From the NCBI GenBank assembly GCA_937899415.1, contig CALBPI010000058.1:88205-152204 (forward strand): a DNA stretch of 64,000 bases, written 5' to 3'. Positions within the stretch are counted from its first letter, which is position 1. The number at the start of each line of letters is the position of its first letter. The position numbers and the translations under genes were made by a program. The stretch comes from an uncultured Gammaproteobacteria bacterium (GTDB lineage: Bacteria; Pseudomonadota; Gammaproteobacteria; Steroidobacterales; Woeseiaceae). Of this stretch, positions 20,330 to 29,133 are shown piece by piece. Under the pieces are notes generated by a model. That model saw only the letters and a program-made list of their open reading frames with translations. It did no database searches and was not told the DNA's origin.

Positions 20330-20758
20330 ATGAGGGCAATGGTCGCGGCTGCACTGATGATGCGGGCCGGTTTGGCACAGGCTTACGAGGCAGGGGATAT
20401 GGTGTTCCGCGGCGGCGTGGCCACGGTGTCGTTGCAGTACGTTCCAACGTATCCGTCGGGCGCATTCCAGCCGTATAACGGCGCAGGCATCAACTACACG
20501 CTGTTCTTCGATGAGGACGTCGACGGCCAGCTCGAGGGCGTGCTGGGTTCCGGCGACCTCGATCTCGATGCCTCATTCTGACTGGCGTTGCAGGCGGGCT
20601 TCGACTACGCGCTTAGCGACAAGTGGCTCGTCAATGCTGGTGTGTGGTGGGTCGACATCGACACGGACGCGACCTTAACGTTCGGCAGCTCGCAGCTGAC
20701 CACGGACGTCGAAATCGATCCGTTCGTCGACAGCATCTCGCTGGGCTATCGGTTCTGA
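20330..20758 (+). pseudogene. ompW: Decayed ompW outer-membrane protein gene (internal deletion plus nonsense codon)
   Basis: The frame starts at ATG 20330 behind GAGAGGAGAGGG and gives a short signal peptide, then EAGDMVFRGGVATV, matching the first OmpW strand. It jumps straight to SLQYVPTYPSGAFQPY and GAGINYTLFFDED, so roughly 55-60 residues normally between these strands are missing. A TGA at 20579-20581 interrupts DLDASF-stop-LALQAGFDYAL, where OmpW has a Gly; one GGA-to-TGA change would explain it. After the stop the same frame continues to DIDPFVD-type and ISLGYRF, the normal terminal aromatic end. Two lesions argue for a true pseudogene. Confidence 0.82.
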
Positions 20759-20779
20759 CCCCGACTGGGGCGAAGCGTG

Positions 20780-20813
20780 CGGGTCACACCGGGGGACGGT
20801 GTGGCCCGTTTTA
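20780..20813 (+). terminator. Rho-independent terminator after the ompW remnant
   Basis: CGGGTCACACCG pairs with CGGTGTGGCCCG around a five-base GGGGA loop (one G-T pair), followed by TTTTA. It lies 22 bases after the original ompW stop, consistent with a once-functional single-gene unit. Confidence 0.75.
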
Positions 20814-20818
20814 TTGCC

Positions 20819-21664
20819 TCAGGGAATGTCCCAGGCCTTGACCCAGGTGGCACCCTCAGCCTCGTACCCAAGCTCTTCGGTCAGGCGGCGCGCGAAGTCC
20901 TCGTTGTGGCCAACACCGTAAAAAATCCCCACGCGCTTGTGGCCCTTGGCAAGCTCACGTTGCAGGACGTCGATGGCGCGTTCGTTACGGGCACCGATGA
21001 TCGACGAGTTTTCGTCCTGACCGATGAGCTCGCGCATCTGGTCCATTTTCATAAGCTCTTTGGCGACCGTAATCTTGCGCGTCCGGTCATCGCCCGGGGC
21101 GATCAGGTTCGCGAGCATGATGGTGCTCTGAATGCCCATGGGGTCTCGCGCGCTTTGTTTAACGCCCGCGATAAAGCCGCGCCAGGCGAACAACAACGGT
21201 GTCTCGCCGCGCGCCTGCATCGCCGCGCGCAATTCCTTACCGGAGAGGTCCGCGTGTACGAGGTTGTCCGCAAAGTAGTCGATTTCATCGAGTTGGTAGG
21301 CGAGGTCGAGGCCGTCGGTCATCGCGAGCTGTGCGCCCGCCAGCATGCCTTTGCGTGGCATCCCTGGCTGTACGCGTGTGCCCTCAGGTGCGACGAGCTC
21401 GTAGAGCACGGCGTCGTAGCCCTTGAAGCGTTCGTTCAGGTCGGCGTAGTAGGCGGCGTCGCCGACATGGACGGCGCCAATCAGGTCGACGGTGATGTCG
21501 TCTCTGTCGGCCGGGCTGAAGTGCGCGATGGCGACTTCGAGTCCGACAATGCGCTTACTGTCGTCGCGCTCAAAGCGCAGGAATTCGTTGTCGGCATTTG
21601 CGGTGCCTGCGGCCAGCGCCACAAAGGCCAGGGCCAGGTGCGTCAGGATGCGGTTACGGATCAT
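20819..21664 (-). CDS. Secreted TraB/GumN (TIKI-superfamily)-like protein
   Basis: This 281-residue protein has a Sec signal peptide (LAAGTANA|DNEF, about 24 residues). The motif IGAVHVGDAAYY near the N-terminus, YDAVLYELVAPEG, and the C-terminal IFYGVGHNEDF resemble the paired GxxH motifs of the TraB/PrgY/GumN family, proposed metal-dependent proteases. It probably acts in the periplasm. It ends close to the ompW terminator and lies downstream of the TonB receptor on the same strand, but that receptor has its own terminator, so it is likely a separate unit. Confidence 0.68.
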   Translation of the reverse strand: MIRNRILTHLALAFVALAAGTANADNEFLRFERDDSKRIVGLEVAIAHFSPADRDDITVDLIGAVHVGDAAYYADLNERFKGYDAVLYELVAPEGTRVQPGMPRKGMLAGAQLAMTDGLDLAYQLDEIDYFADNLVHADLSGKELRAAMQARGETPLLFAWRGFIAGVKQSARDPMGIQSTIMLANLIAPGDDRTRKITVAKELMKMDQMRELIGQDENSSIIGARNERAIDVLQRELAKGHKRVGIFYGVGHNEDFARRLTEELGYEAEGATWVKAWDIP

Positions 21665-21745
21665 GGGGCCTCCGGGCTGGGTGTCCTTGAGTTGGACCGC
21701 GCGAGAATCGTGATGTTCATTGTGCGCGCGGCCCGACAGCGGTGC

Positions 21746-21780
21746 AAAAAAACGGGCCGACCCGCGAACGAGTCGGCCCG
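21746..21780 (-). terminator. Rho-independent terminator of the TonB receptor gene
   Basis: On the minus strand a perfect nine-base stem (CGGGCCGAC with GTCGGCCCG) and ten-base loop is followed by seven T residues. It starts 33 bases past the receptor stop codon. Confidence 0.85.
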
Positions 21781-21812
21781 GTGTCCTTCGGACGGGAAGT
21801 GTTCTGGTCGGC

Positions 21813-24800
21813 CTAGAAGCCGTCCATGGTGTAATTCACACCCACGTAGAAGAAGCGTCCACGCGGGCTGGCCGGGAAGCCGAAGTCCGTCGCAAACGGG
21901 TCTTTGTCGGTAAGGTTGCGAATACCACCGTAGAACTTGAGCTTGTCGCTGTAATCGAACGAGGCCGCGAGATCGTGCTGCCAGAGGGCGTCCTGGAACA
22001 CGACGTCGCCGTACAGCGTTTCCGCGGTGTCGATCTCAACGAAGCGCAGCAGTTGCTCGTCCTGGAACTGCGCCTGCCACTGCACCTGCAGCCCGCCGTA
22101 GAACCAGTTGACGAAGACGTTGCCGCTCAGTTCCGGGCGCCGCACTTCGCCGAGTTCCACGTCGACCACGGAGGGGTCGAGTGGATCCGAGAAGCGGTTC
22201 AGGTCGTTGACCTTGGTGCCGGACACCTTGACGTTGAAGCCGTGGTCGCCGAGTTCGAAGCTGTAATCAGCCGAGAAATCGATGCCATCTGTTTCGAGCG
22301 ACGCGAAATTCACGAGCGAACGCTGGATGAAGTTGAAGCCGCCAAACTGCAGCGAGTTCGGGTCATTGTTACGCGAGAACAGGTCGCAGAACGCCGGGTT
22401 GAGTGCCGCGCCCTGGTAGCAGGCGTTCACGATGTCGTTATCGCTGACCGTCTCGATCGCGTCTTCGATGCGGATGTCCCAATAGTCGACGCTCAGCGTC
22501 AGGCCTTCGAGGAAGCGCGGCTGCGCCACGAAACCGATTGAGAAGGTCTCCGCGGTTTCTTCCTGGAGCTCTGCATTACCGCCTGCAACGCCGCCAAATG
22601 CGGCCGAGAGCGGGTCGCCGAACACGTAGTTGCCATTGCCGTCGAAAGGATCGAGCCCGATTGTGGCAAAGTCGGCAACACAGTTAGCCTGGATCTGTGC
22701 GGCCAGCGTTGGGTCGTCGGCGGCGATAGCGTTGATCTGGGCGGCGTCACAGGGGTCGGCCGGTCGCGAGGTGATTCCCACCTGGGGACCGAAGAGCTCT
22801 GTGATGTTCGGTGCACGTACCGCCTCCGAGTACGTGCTGCGGAAGCGAATGTCGTCCACAGGCGCGTACGACAGGCTGGTCTTCCAGGTCGTTGCGCGAC
22901 CAATCGTGGTGTAGTCCGAACCGCGAACCGCCGCATCAAATACAAGCGACTCGACGCCAGGCATATCGGCCAGCAGCGGCAGCGAGACTTCTACGAAGGC
23001 GTCAATGGCCTCGTAGTCACCCTGCTCGTCACGGTTCGACAGCGCCGGGCGGAACAGCAGGTTTGAGTTGCCGCTCACGTCCGCAATGTTGGTGCCAGCG
23101 CCAAACGGTGAGCCTTCGGGCAGGATGCCGAGCTCGAAGGTGTCGAAGCTGAACTCCGATTCCTCGCGACGCCATTCACCACCTGCGGCGAACGAGATCG
23201 GGCCCGCAGGCAACTCGAACCAGTCGCTCGAGTCGCCCGTGATGAATGCCGTGAAGACCTTCTGCACGAGCTCCGACTTGGTGTTCGTGTCGCGCGTGAC
23301 CCAGTCGATGGCCTGCTGCGTGATGCCCGTGGTGCCCGCCCAGATGTTGAGCGGGACACAGGTGCCATCGCCCGGCGTAAACGAGAAGTAGCCAGGATCG
23401 TAGTCGGGAATGTTGAACGGCGTGGTCTGGGCAGGTGCCGTCGGGTCGACGGAGGAACGGCAGGCGGGCTGGCCCGTTGCCGGATCAATCACGGCATCAA
23501 TCGCTGCCAGGAAGCGGTCGTTGATGAGATTGTTGTTTTCCTTGAGGTCGCGCGTGAAGCGGCCGAAGTTTGCCGAGACCTCGTAGGTCCAGCCATTGTC
23601 GAGTTCGCCCTCTACGCCACCCACGAGTCGGAACGTCTCACGCTCGATTTCGGTCGAGGCCGTGCCGATGCCGATGGGGTCGATCGTGATCGCGACACCG
23701 CCCGTCTGCTGGGCAATGGGCTGGATGAACGCCGGCAGGTAGGGGTTGTCGGGTGCGCCGAAGAGCAGATCCCAGAACGAGGTCGGCTGCTGCTCGCCTT
23801 CGTTTTCCTGCGCCGAGTACTTGAGTTCACCGAAGAAGCTCATCTGCTCCGTGAAGTCGAAGCGGCCAAGCAGGTTCAGCGTGTACTTCTCTTCAGGCGG
23901 GATGATGTAGCCGAAGCCCTGCTGGATTGTGTTGAACGAGTCGCCGCCGAAGCCCTGGAAGTCGCCTGCGACGAGACCGTCCTGAACGGGCCGGTAGGTG
24001 CCATCGGCATTGACGTTCCAGCAGCCACCGACGACACCGAATGAGGCGGCGCCGAAGACGGAGTTGTAACCCGTGAACGAGTCCAGGCAGTCGGGCCGGC
24101 CGTTTCCGTCGAGATCGACGGGCGTTTCGGGGTCAAAGCCTGTAAACGTAAACGGGTTGCCGGGAATGATATAGCCGTAGCCCGACGTGAATGGGAAAGT
24201 GCGGCCCGGCAGTACGGCGCGTTGCGGCGCGTTGGCGGCTTGTGCAATCAACGCGAGTTCCGAGTCCGTGAGCGTTGGCGCGACACCAAACTGGTCTATG
24301 TAGTCCGCGACGAAGTCCGCCTGCGTCGGGATCGGAAGACCAAAGTCCGTCAAACCGGTGTTGGCGAAGTTGTAGAACTGCGCAAAGTTGGGTGTCGACG
24401 CAGTTGAGATGTCGCCCTGCTGGAACCGCAGCGCCGGGTTCACCCAGTCACGGGCCGAGCCAATGAAGACGCCATTGTCACGCTCGTTGGCTCTGAGGCC
24501 ATCATCGTTACGGTAGTCGAGCGACGCGGAGATGTTGGCGCGCCCGTCGAGGAAGTTCTTGCCCCACGTCACCGACAGCGTGGACTGGTTGGCGTCGCTC
24601 TCGCCGCTGACACCAGTCATCGCGTCGATGTCGAAGCCTTCGTAGTCGTCCTTGAGGATAAAGTTCACAACCCCGGAAACCGCGTCGGCACCGTAGACCG
24701 CTGATGCGCCGCCCGTGAGGACTTCAACGCGTTCGATGAGCTTGACGGGGATTGAGCCCACGTCTACCGACTGGGTTCCTGCGACGCCGGCCACGTGGCG

Positions 24801-25169
24801 CCGGCCGTCGACGAGTACCAGCGTGCGGTTGGCACCGAGGCCGCGCAGGTTGAGAACATTGGTGCCCGCGGCGATGCCGGCGTCCTGTGCGTTCTCAGAG
24901 GTGGTCGAGGAGAGCAGGGCCGGGACGTCGTTGACGATGTCCGAGACCGAGAATTCGCCCGAAAGCTGGATGTCCTCGGCGCTGACACTCTGGACCGGCT
25001 GTGCGGCAATGGTGTTCGGGTCGCGCTGGATACGTGACCCCGTGACGACGATCTCTTCGAGAGCCTCGTCGTCGTCCTGTGCCTGCAGTGGCTGTGGCAA
25101 GGCCACGAGCGATGCGAGCACGGCAGCGGCACTCGTGGCCGCGCGTTTCTTCGAAGTGATGTAGGGCAC
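21813..25169 (-). CDS. TonB-dependent outer-membrane receptor (large)
   Basis: This 1118-residue receptor starts at GTG 25169, chosen for the upstream GAGGGAGGT at proper spacing and the signal peptide that follows (ending PLQA|QDDD near residue 30). A TonB-box-like EEIVVTGSRI is at about 37-46. The plug follows: NVLNLRGLGANRTLVLVDGRR, VEVLTGGASAVYGADAVSGVVNFILK. The C-terminal barrel ends in Phe (YTMDGF), as outer-membrane proteins do. It transports a scarce ligand using TonB energy. Very long extracellular insertions explain the size. No enzyme gene next to it reveals the ligand; peptide or glycan import is possible. Confidence 0.92.
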   Translation of the reverse strand: MPYITSKKRAATSAAAVLASLVALPQPLQAQDDDEALEEIVVTGSRIQRDPNTIAAQPVQSVSAEDIQLSGEFSVSDIVNDVPALLSSTTSENAQDAGIAAGTNVLNLRGLGANRTLVLVDGRRHVAGVAGTQSVDVGSIPVKLIERVEVLTGGASAVYGADAVSGVVNFILKDDYEGFDIDAMTGVSGESDANQSTLSVTWGKNFLDGRANISASLDYRNDDGLRANERDNGVFIGSARDWVNPALRFQQGDISTASTPNFAQFYNFANTGLTDFGLPIPTQADFVADYIDQFGVAPTLTDSELALIAQAANAPQRAVLPGRTFPFTSGYGYIIPGNPFTFTGFDPETPVDLDGNGRPDCLDSFTGYNSVFGAASFGVVGGCWNVNADGTYRPVQDGLVAGDFQGFGGDSFNTIQQGFGYIIPPEEKYTLNLLGRFDFTEQMSFFGELKYSAQENEGEQQPTSFWDLLFGAPDNPYLPAFIQPIAQQTGGVAITIDPIGIGTASTEIERETFRLVGGVEGELDNGWTYEVSANFGRFTRDLKENNNLINDRFLAAIDAVIDPATGQPACRSSVDPTAPAQTTPFNIPDYDPGYFSFTPGDGTCVPLNIWAGTTGITQQAIDWVTRDTNTKSELVQKVFTAFITGDSSDWFELPAGPISFAAGGEWRREESEFSFDTFELGILPEGSPFGAGTNIADVSGNSNLLFRPALSNRDEQGDYEAIDAFVEVSLPLLADMPGVESLVFDAAVRGSDYTTIGRATTWKTSLSYAPVDDIRFRSTYSEAVRAPNITELFGPQVGITSRPADPCDAAQINAIAADDPTLAAQIQANCVADFATIGLDPFDGNGNYVFGDPLSAAFGGVAGGNAELQEETAETFSIGFVAQPRFLEGLTLSVDYWDIRIEDAIETVSDNDIVNACYQGAALNPAFCDLFSRNNDPNSLQFGGFNFIQRSLVNFASLETDGIDFSADYSFELGDHGFNVKVSGTKVNDLNRFSDPLDPSVVDVELGEVRRPELSGNVFVNWFYGGLQVQWQAQFQDEQLLRFVEIDTAETLYGDVVFQDALWQHDLAASFDYSDKLKFYGGIRNLTDKDPFATDFGFPASPRGRFFYVGVNYTMDGF

Positions 25170-25415
25170 CCTGAAACCTCCCTCGGATGATCGGCTGCCG
25201 CGATTCTTCAGCGGCGTGCGGTTCTGTGACCGTCCCGAGGGGTTTAGCACCAATAAACTACGAATGCAAAAATTCGTTGTGTGTTACCAACACAGACCGC
25301 ACAAGAATGGTGCATTACATCTGAAACCATTGCCAAATCGGTGCTTTGACGCGCGAAGAGTCGCCCTCCAGCGTTGTAATTTGGCAACATTACCGAAGGC
25401 ACGTATTCGACAGGC

Positions 25416-25450
25416 AAAAAAAACCCCGGGACGAAGCCCGGGGTTTTTTT
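25416..25450. terminator. Bidirectional Rho-independent terminator
   Basis: ACCCCGGG and CCCGGGGT form a perfect eight-base stem around a six-base loop, with an A-run on one side and a T-run on the other, so it can terminate on both strands. It would end the minus-strand PEP-CTERM transcript, whose stop is at 25508. Confidence 0.88.
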
Positions 25451-25460
25451 GCCGGTTTGG

Positions 25461-25485
25461 CGCCGATCGCGCGAGGCGATCGGCG
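25461..25485. other. Perfect 10-base-stem hairpin next to the terminator
   Basis: CGCCGATCGC and GCGATCGGCG flank a five-base GCGAG loop. It lies between the PEP-CTERM stop and the bidirectional terminator and has no T-run of its own. It may stabilise the 3' end of the PEP-CTERM mRNA. Confidence 0.6.
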
Positions 25486-25507
25486 TCAGCCGGTCTTCTT
25501 AGCCGTC

Positions 25508-26071
25508 TTAGGCGCGGCGACGTGCGACGCCGAGACCAGCAAGGCCGAGGCCGAGCAGGAGCAGCGAAGCCGGAGCCGGTACAACAGCGATGTTGTCGAC
25601 GTCGAGGAACGAGTCAACGATGGAGTCCTGGAGGTCCATGACACCAACACCGATCGTCAGCAGACCACCGCTGCCAGCCGTGTACGAGAAGCTGGAAATC
25701 GTGCCGTCGAGCGTGAACGTGTCGGCCAGGACCTGAACGCCATTCATGCTGACTGATACGAAAGCGAAGTCGTTGAAGAACGAGCCCGAACCTTCGTTCG
25801 AGGTCCAGAACCAGTCAAAGCTCACCGTACCGCCGCTGGCGATGTCCGTGGTGATAGCGATGGCCGAGCCTTCGGTAGCGTCGCCGGTCGAAATTGCGTC
25901 GAGCGTGCCTGCGCCGAGGCCCAGGAATGCTTCTACGGCAGCGTCAGAAGCGCCGTCGTCGCTTGAAATGGTGAAGCCAGAGCCGACGGGCGTGACATCA
26001 CCGATCGAGCTGATGGTCGCGCCGGCGGAACCAGCTGCAAGCACCAGTGCAAGTGCGATCAGTTTTTTCAT
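25508..26071 (-). CDS. PEP-CTERM sorting-domain protein (exosortase substrate)
   Basis: This 183-residue exported protein has a signal peptide (MKKLIALALVLAAGSAGA). The central region is rich in Gly, Ser, Thr and Asp with a beta-strand-like pattern. The C-terminus is a canonical PEP-CTERM tail: VPAPAS, a hydrophobic LLLLGLGLAGLG helix, then ARRRA. Exosortase cleaves at this tail in organisms that make such exopolysaccharide-associated proteins; no exosortase gene lies in this window. ATG 26071 is chosen because AGGGGAAA stands just before it; the frame extends upstream without homology. A sigma-54 promoter candidate lies 67-82 bases upstream. Confidence 0.88.
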   Translation of the reverse strand: MKKLIALALVLAAGSAGATISSIGDVTPVGSGFTISSDDGASDAAVEAFLGLGAGTLDAISTGDATEGSAIAITTDIASGGTVSFDWFWTSNEGSGSFFNDFAFVSVSMNGVQVLADTFTLDGTISSFSYTAGSGGLLTIGVGVMDLQDSIVDSFLDVDNIAVVPAPASLLLLGLGLAGLGVARRRA

Positions 26072-26137
26072 CTTATTTCCCCTAAACAGGTTTTTTAGCC
26101 AATTCCACAGTGCGAGAGCCACTGTCGAACGATCTAA

Positions 26138-26153
26138 AGCAAAAGACGGGCCA
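26138..26153 (-). promoter_or_regulatory. Near-consensus sigma-54 (-24/-12) promoter of the PEP-CTERM gene
   Basis: The minus strand reads TGGCCCG-TCTT-TTGCT, matching TGGCACGN4TTGCW at every fixed position but one. The GG and GC elements are exactly 12 bases apart. Transcription would start near 26127, leaving a leader of about 55 bases with an AGGGGAAA ribosome site. PEP-CTERM genes in other bacteria are reported under RpoN with the PrsK/PrsR pair, which fits. Confidence 0.72.
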
Positions 26154-26265
26154 ACTTTTTAAGTGGCTGAAAAATAAAGGAATCGTACGGGGCCGCAACG
26201 GCGCCGGCGATGAGTTTGTAAAGCATGCCGACAGGGCAAATGGCCGGGCGCCCGCGAACTGAGAC

Positions 26266-26943
26266 TTATGTCAAATCACAGCCTTGCGAGGCCACGAGCT
26301 CGGCAACCGTTGCTTCGAGCTGCTCGATGCGTCGCGTCAATTCGGCAAGCGTCGCCGAATCTTCGGCGGTCTTTGGGTCCGCTGCCGCCGGCGTCGTGAC
26401 CGCGGCTGGCTCCGTGCTGCCATCGACCTCGCCCGAGAACAGGTGCATGTATTCATTGTCGCGGCGACCGGCCCGGCGCGGCAGCCGGACGACCAGCGGG
26501 CCGGCGTCCCTTTGCATGAGCGCATTCAGGGCCGCCTCGACCTCATCGGGCCCGGGGAACGCGTGCAAGCGCCCCGAACGTGATTTGAGTTCACCGGGTG
26601 TTTGCGGGCCCCGGAGCAACAGCAGGGTGACGATGGCCCGATCGGCACTGTCGAACTGCAGCTCGCTGTATCGGGTGTCGCAGAATCGTTGGGTGTATTT
26701 CTCGGCGCGGCCGCGGAAATTTTCATCGACCATGACGAGGTGCTTGTCGGTAAGCCTGCGCAACCCGCCCTGAACTTCGCCGGAGGTCAGCGACATCACG
26801 GGGTCTCGGCTGGTTTTCTGGTTGCAGGCGTTCGTCAGCGCATTAAGCGTCAACGGGTACTGGTCAGGGGTGACCACGGATTTTTCAATGAGGCAGCCAA
26901 TGATGCGCGCCTCGATGGCGTCCAGTTCAGGTAGCTGTGACAC
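26266..26943 (-). CDS. YceH family protein (DUF480)
   Basis: This 225-residue protein has tandem winged-helix-like repeats. It opens with LDAIEARIIGCLIEKSVVTPDQYPLTLNALTNACNQKTSRDPVM, almost the family signature, and continues with LLLLRGPQTPGELKSRSGRLHAF. The C-terminal 30 residues form a probable coiled coil (AELTRRIEQLEATVAELV). E. coli YceH has a similar length; the function is poorly defined. I choose GTG 26943 since homology begins there and an out-of-frame ATG just upstream runs into a stop. Confidence 0.85.
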   Translation of the reverse strand: MSQLPELDAIEARIIGCLIEKSVVTPDQYPLTLNALTNACNQKTSRDPVMSLTSGEVQGGLRRLTDKHLVMVDENFRGRAEKYTQRFCDTRYSELQFDSADRAIVTLLLLRGPQTPGELKSRSGRLHAFPGPDEVEAALNALMQRDAGPLVVRLPRRAGRRDNEYMHLFSGEVDGSTEPAAVTTPAAADPKTAEDSATLAELTRRIEQLEATVAELVASQGCDLT

Positions 26944-27098
26944 GTCATCAGGTCCGCTAGGAGTGGGCGTGCATGATAGCCGAAAGACCTGTGGCGCGAC
27001 ATTTGACAGGGTGGGCCCCGCTGCCTCTAATACTGCGTGCGCGTCGCGCTCGAGTCGCGCAGCTACCAATGTCCGAAACCTAGCGGAGGAAGCCATCG

Positions 27099-27590
27099 AT
27101 GAGGCTCATCGCGATTCTTGTTCTTGCGTCTCTGACCGTCGGATGTTTGAGCCCGTTGAGTATCGCGGCAAAGCCGGCAAAGGGTGATTCCTTTTCCGGT
27201 GTGATCGAGATACCCGAAGGCAAGGCGGTGCTCTATGTCATCCGGGAAAAGCGCTTTTTCCAGAGCGGCACCTACCCGAAAATCAGTATGTGCGGCAATG
27301 AACCTGTCGCGTTACGAAATGGCGGCCACTTCGTCGCCGTCGTCGACCCGGGCGACTGCGACATTGTTTTCACTAAGGGCCTGTGGTGGACGATGTCTAC
27401 CGAGGACATTACTGTGGAATTGACGCCTGATACCCAGTACTTCCTGAGTTTTCTGATCGAATCCACTGAGATCAGCGCGACGCCGACAATGAACGGGCCG
27501 GCGTGGTATGTCGCGGGCAATGCTGCGTTCGTTCCGGTCTCTGAAGAAGCTGGGCTGAAGCTGCTCAGTGAAACACGTGAGAGCTTCTAG
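27099..27590 (+). CDS. Putative lipoprotein, DUF2846-like
   Basis: This 163-residue protein follows a clear GGAGGA ribosome site. A hydrophobic N-terminus ends in LTVGC, a lipobox-like motif that would lipidate Cys16, though Thr at -3 is unusual. The body has the pattern of DUF2846 proteins: GKAVLYVIREKRFF, then VALRNGGHFVAVVDPGDCDIVF, a beta-rich fold. It would sit on the periplasmic face of a membrane. It is divergent from yceH, with about 155 bases between. No specific function can be given. Confidence 0.68.
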   Translation: MRLIAILVLASLTVGCLSPLSIAAKPAKGDSFSGVIEIPEGKAVLYVIREKRFFQSGTYPKISMCGNEPVALRNGGHFVAVVDPGDCDIVFTKGLWWTMSTEDITVELTPDTQYFLSFLIESTEISATPTMNGPAWYVAGNAAFVPVSEEAGLKLLSETRESF

Positions 27591-27609
27591 CGACTCCTAG
27601 AAGCAAACA

Positions 27610-27635
27610 GGGAGCGCAGCGCGTCCCCTTTTTAT
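27610..27635 (+). terminator. Probable terminator after the lipoprotein gene
   Basis: GGGA-GCGC and GCGC-GTCCC can fold imperfectly and are followed by CTTTTTA. The stem has a bulge, so efficiency is uncertain. Confidence 0.45.
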
Positions 27636-27654
27636 GGACGGGCGTGCAACGCGC

Positions 27655-29100
27655 CTAGATCACCATGGCATCCACGAACTCATGCACGGGCAGGGCCTCG
27701 AGCGTGGCCTGGTCGTCACAGATGTCGTAGATGCGTTGTGCCTGCCCCGCAGGGAAGCGCGTGGCGAGATTGCGACGGAACTTGGCCTCAAGCACCGGAA
27801 TACCCTCCTCGCGGCGCCGCTTGTGCCCGATCGGGTATTCGATTTCGATCCGATCTGTCTTGCTGCCGTCCTTGAACACCACCTGCATCGCGTTGGCAAT
27901 CGAGCGCTTGTCAGGCTCGTGGTACTCACGGCTGTAGCGCTCATCTTCCTCAATAACCATTTTCTCGCGCAGCGCATCGACGCGCGGATCAGCGGCCACG
28001 TCGTCCTCGTAATCCTCGGCAACGAGATCGCCCTTGAGCAGGCCGATGGCGGCCATGTACTGCAGGCAATGATCGCGATCGGCGGGGTTGTTGAGCGTGC
28101 CTTCCTTGCTGATGATGCGGATCGCCGACTCGTGTGTGGTCATGACGATTTTGTCGATGTCGTCGAGGCGGTCTGCTACTTCGGCGTGCAGGCGAACGGC
28201 AGCCTCGACGGCCGTCTGCGCGTGGAACTCCGCCGGGAAGCTGATCTTGAACAGCACCTGCTCCATGACGTAGCTGTCAAAGTCGCGCTGGAATGAAAAT
28301 GTCCTGCCTTTGAATGAGACGTCGTAGAAGCCCCAGGTCGGCGCGGTCAGTACGCTCGGGTAGCCGATTTCGCCCTTCATGACGAGCATGGCCAGGCGCA
28401 CAGCGCGGCTTGTGGCATCGCCTGCCGCCCAGCTTTTGCGCGGGCCTGCGTTCGGTGCGTGACGGTAGGTGCGCAGGCGCGAGCCGTCGACCCAGGCGTG
28501 GGAGAGGGCATCGATGATCTGGTCGCGGCTGCCGCCGAGCAGCTTTGTGACCACGGCTGTCGAGGCAACGCGCACGAGCAGCACGTGGTCTAGGCCAACG
28601 CGGTTGAAGCTGTTTTCCAGCGCCAGCACACCCTGAATCTCGTGGGCCTTGATCATGGCGGTGAGGACATCGCGCATCGTCAGTGGCGCCTTGCCTGCGG
28701 CAACGTTCTGACGGCTCAGGAAATCCGCCACGGCGAGGATGCCGCCCAGATTGTCGCTGGGGTGACCCCATTCCGCGGCGAGCCAGGTGTCGTTGAAGTC
28801 GAGCCAGCGAATCATGCAGCCGATGTCCCAGGCTGCCTTTACGGGGTCCATGGCATGCGGCGTGCCCGGTACCTTGGCGCCGTTGGGGACCACGGTCCCG
28901 GGGACGAGCGGTCCGATGTGCTTGGTGCACTGAGGGAACGATAGCGCCAGGAAGCCGCAGCCCAGCGTGTCCATGAGGCAGTAGCGCGCGGTCTGGAATG
29001 CCAGGTCGCTGTCGATGTCGGCATTCGCCACGTAGTCGGCGATTTTGACGAGCTCGGTATCGGGGTCGGGTCGGACGTTGCTCTCGACTCGGTTGCTCAT
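27655..29100 (-). CDS. prpD: 2-methylcitrate dehydratase (PrpD, MmgE/PrpD family)
   Basis: This is a 481-residue MmgE/PrpD protein. It has [39 protein letters not shown] and the long helical core, with C-terminal [14 protein letters not shown]. It dehydrates 2-methylcitrate to cis-2-methylaconitate in propionyl-CoA breakdown. It is the third gene of a prpB-prpC-prpD series on the minus strand, 33 bases after prpC, which secures the assignment over other MmgE/PrpD members. Confidence 0.92.
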   Translation of the reverse strand: MSNRVESNVRPDPDTELVKIADYVANADIDSDLAFQTARYCLMDTLGCGFLALSFPQCTKHIGPLVPGTVVPNGAKVPGTPHAMDPVKAAWDIGCMIRWLDFNDTWLAAEWGHPSDNLGGILAVADFLSRQNVAAGKAPLTMRDVLTAMIKAHEIQGVLALENSFNRVGLDHVLLVRVASTAVVTKLLGGSRDQIIDALSHAWVDGSRLRTYRHAPNAGPRKSWAAGDATSRAVRLAMLVMKGEIGYPSVLTAPTWGFYDVSFKGRTFSFQRDFDSYVMEQVLFKISFPAEFHAQTAVEAAVRLHAEVADRLDDIDKIVMTTHESAIRIISKEGTLNNPADRDHCLQYMAAIGLLKGDLVAEDYEDDVAADPRVDALREKMVIEEDERYSREYHEPDKRSIANAMQVVFKDGSKTDRIEIEYPIGHKRRREEGIPVLEAKFRRNLATRFPAGQAQRIYDICDDQATLEALPVHEFVDAMVI

Positions 29101-29133
29101 AGTTCTTCTCTAAAAGTATTGTAAGTGATTGAA

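Larger units (their letters stand above)
25170..25507. promoter_or_regulatory. Intergenic region upstream of TonB receptor (338 bases)
   Basis: The receptor's promoter must lie here. The part at 25245-25320 is AT-rich against its surroundings. On the minus strand TTGCAT, a 17-base spacer and TAAACC form a weak -35/-10 candidate within it. It also contains a short inverted repeat, TGTGTT-ACC-AACACA (25280-25294), which could be an operator, and CGAAT...ATTCG at 25261-25275. The rest holds the terminator and hairpin listed separately. No gene is visible. Confidence 0.45.

Noticed and set aside
20780..20813. Terminator also serving the minus-strand TraB-like gene
   Set aside because: There is no T-run on the minus-strand side of the stem.
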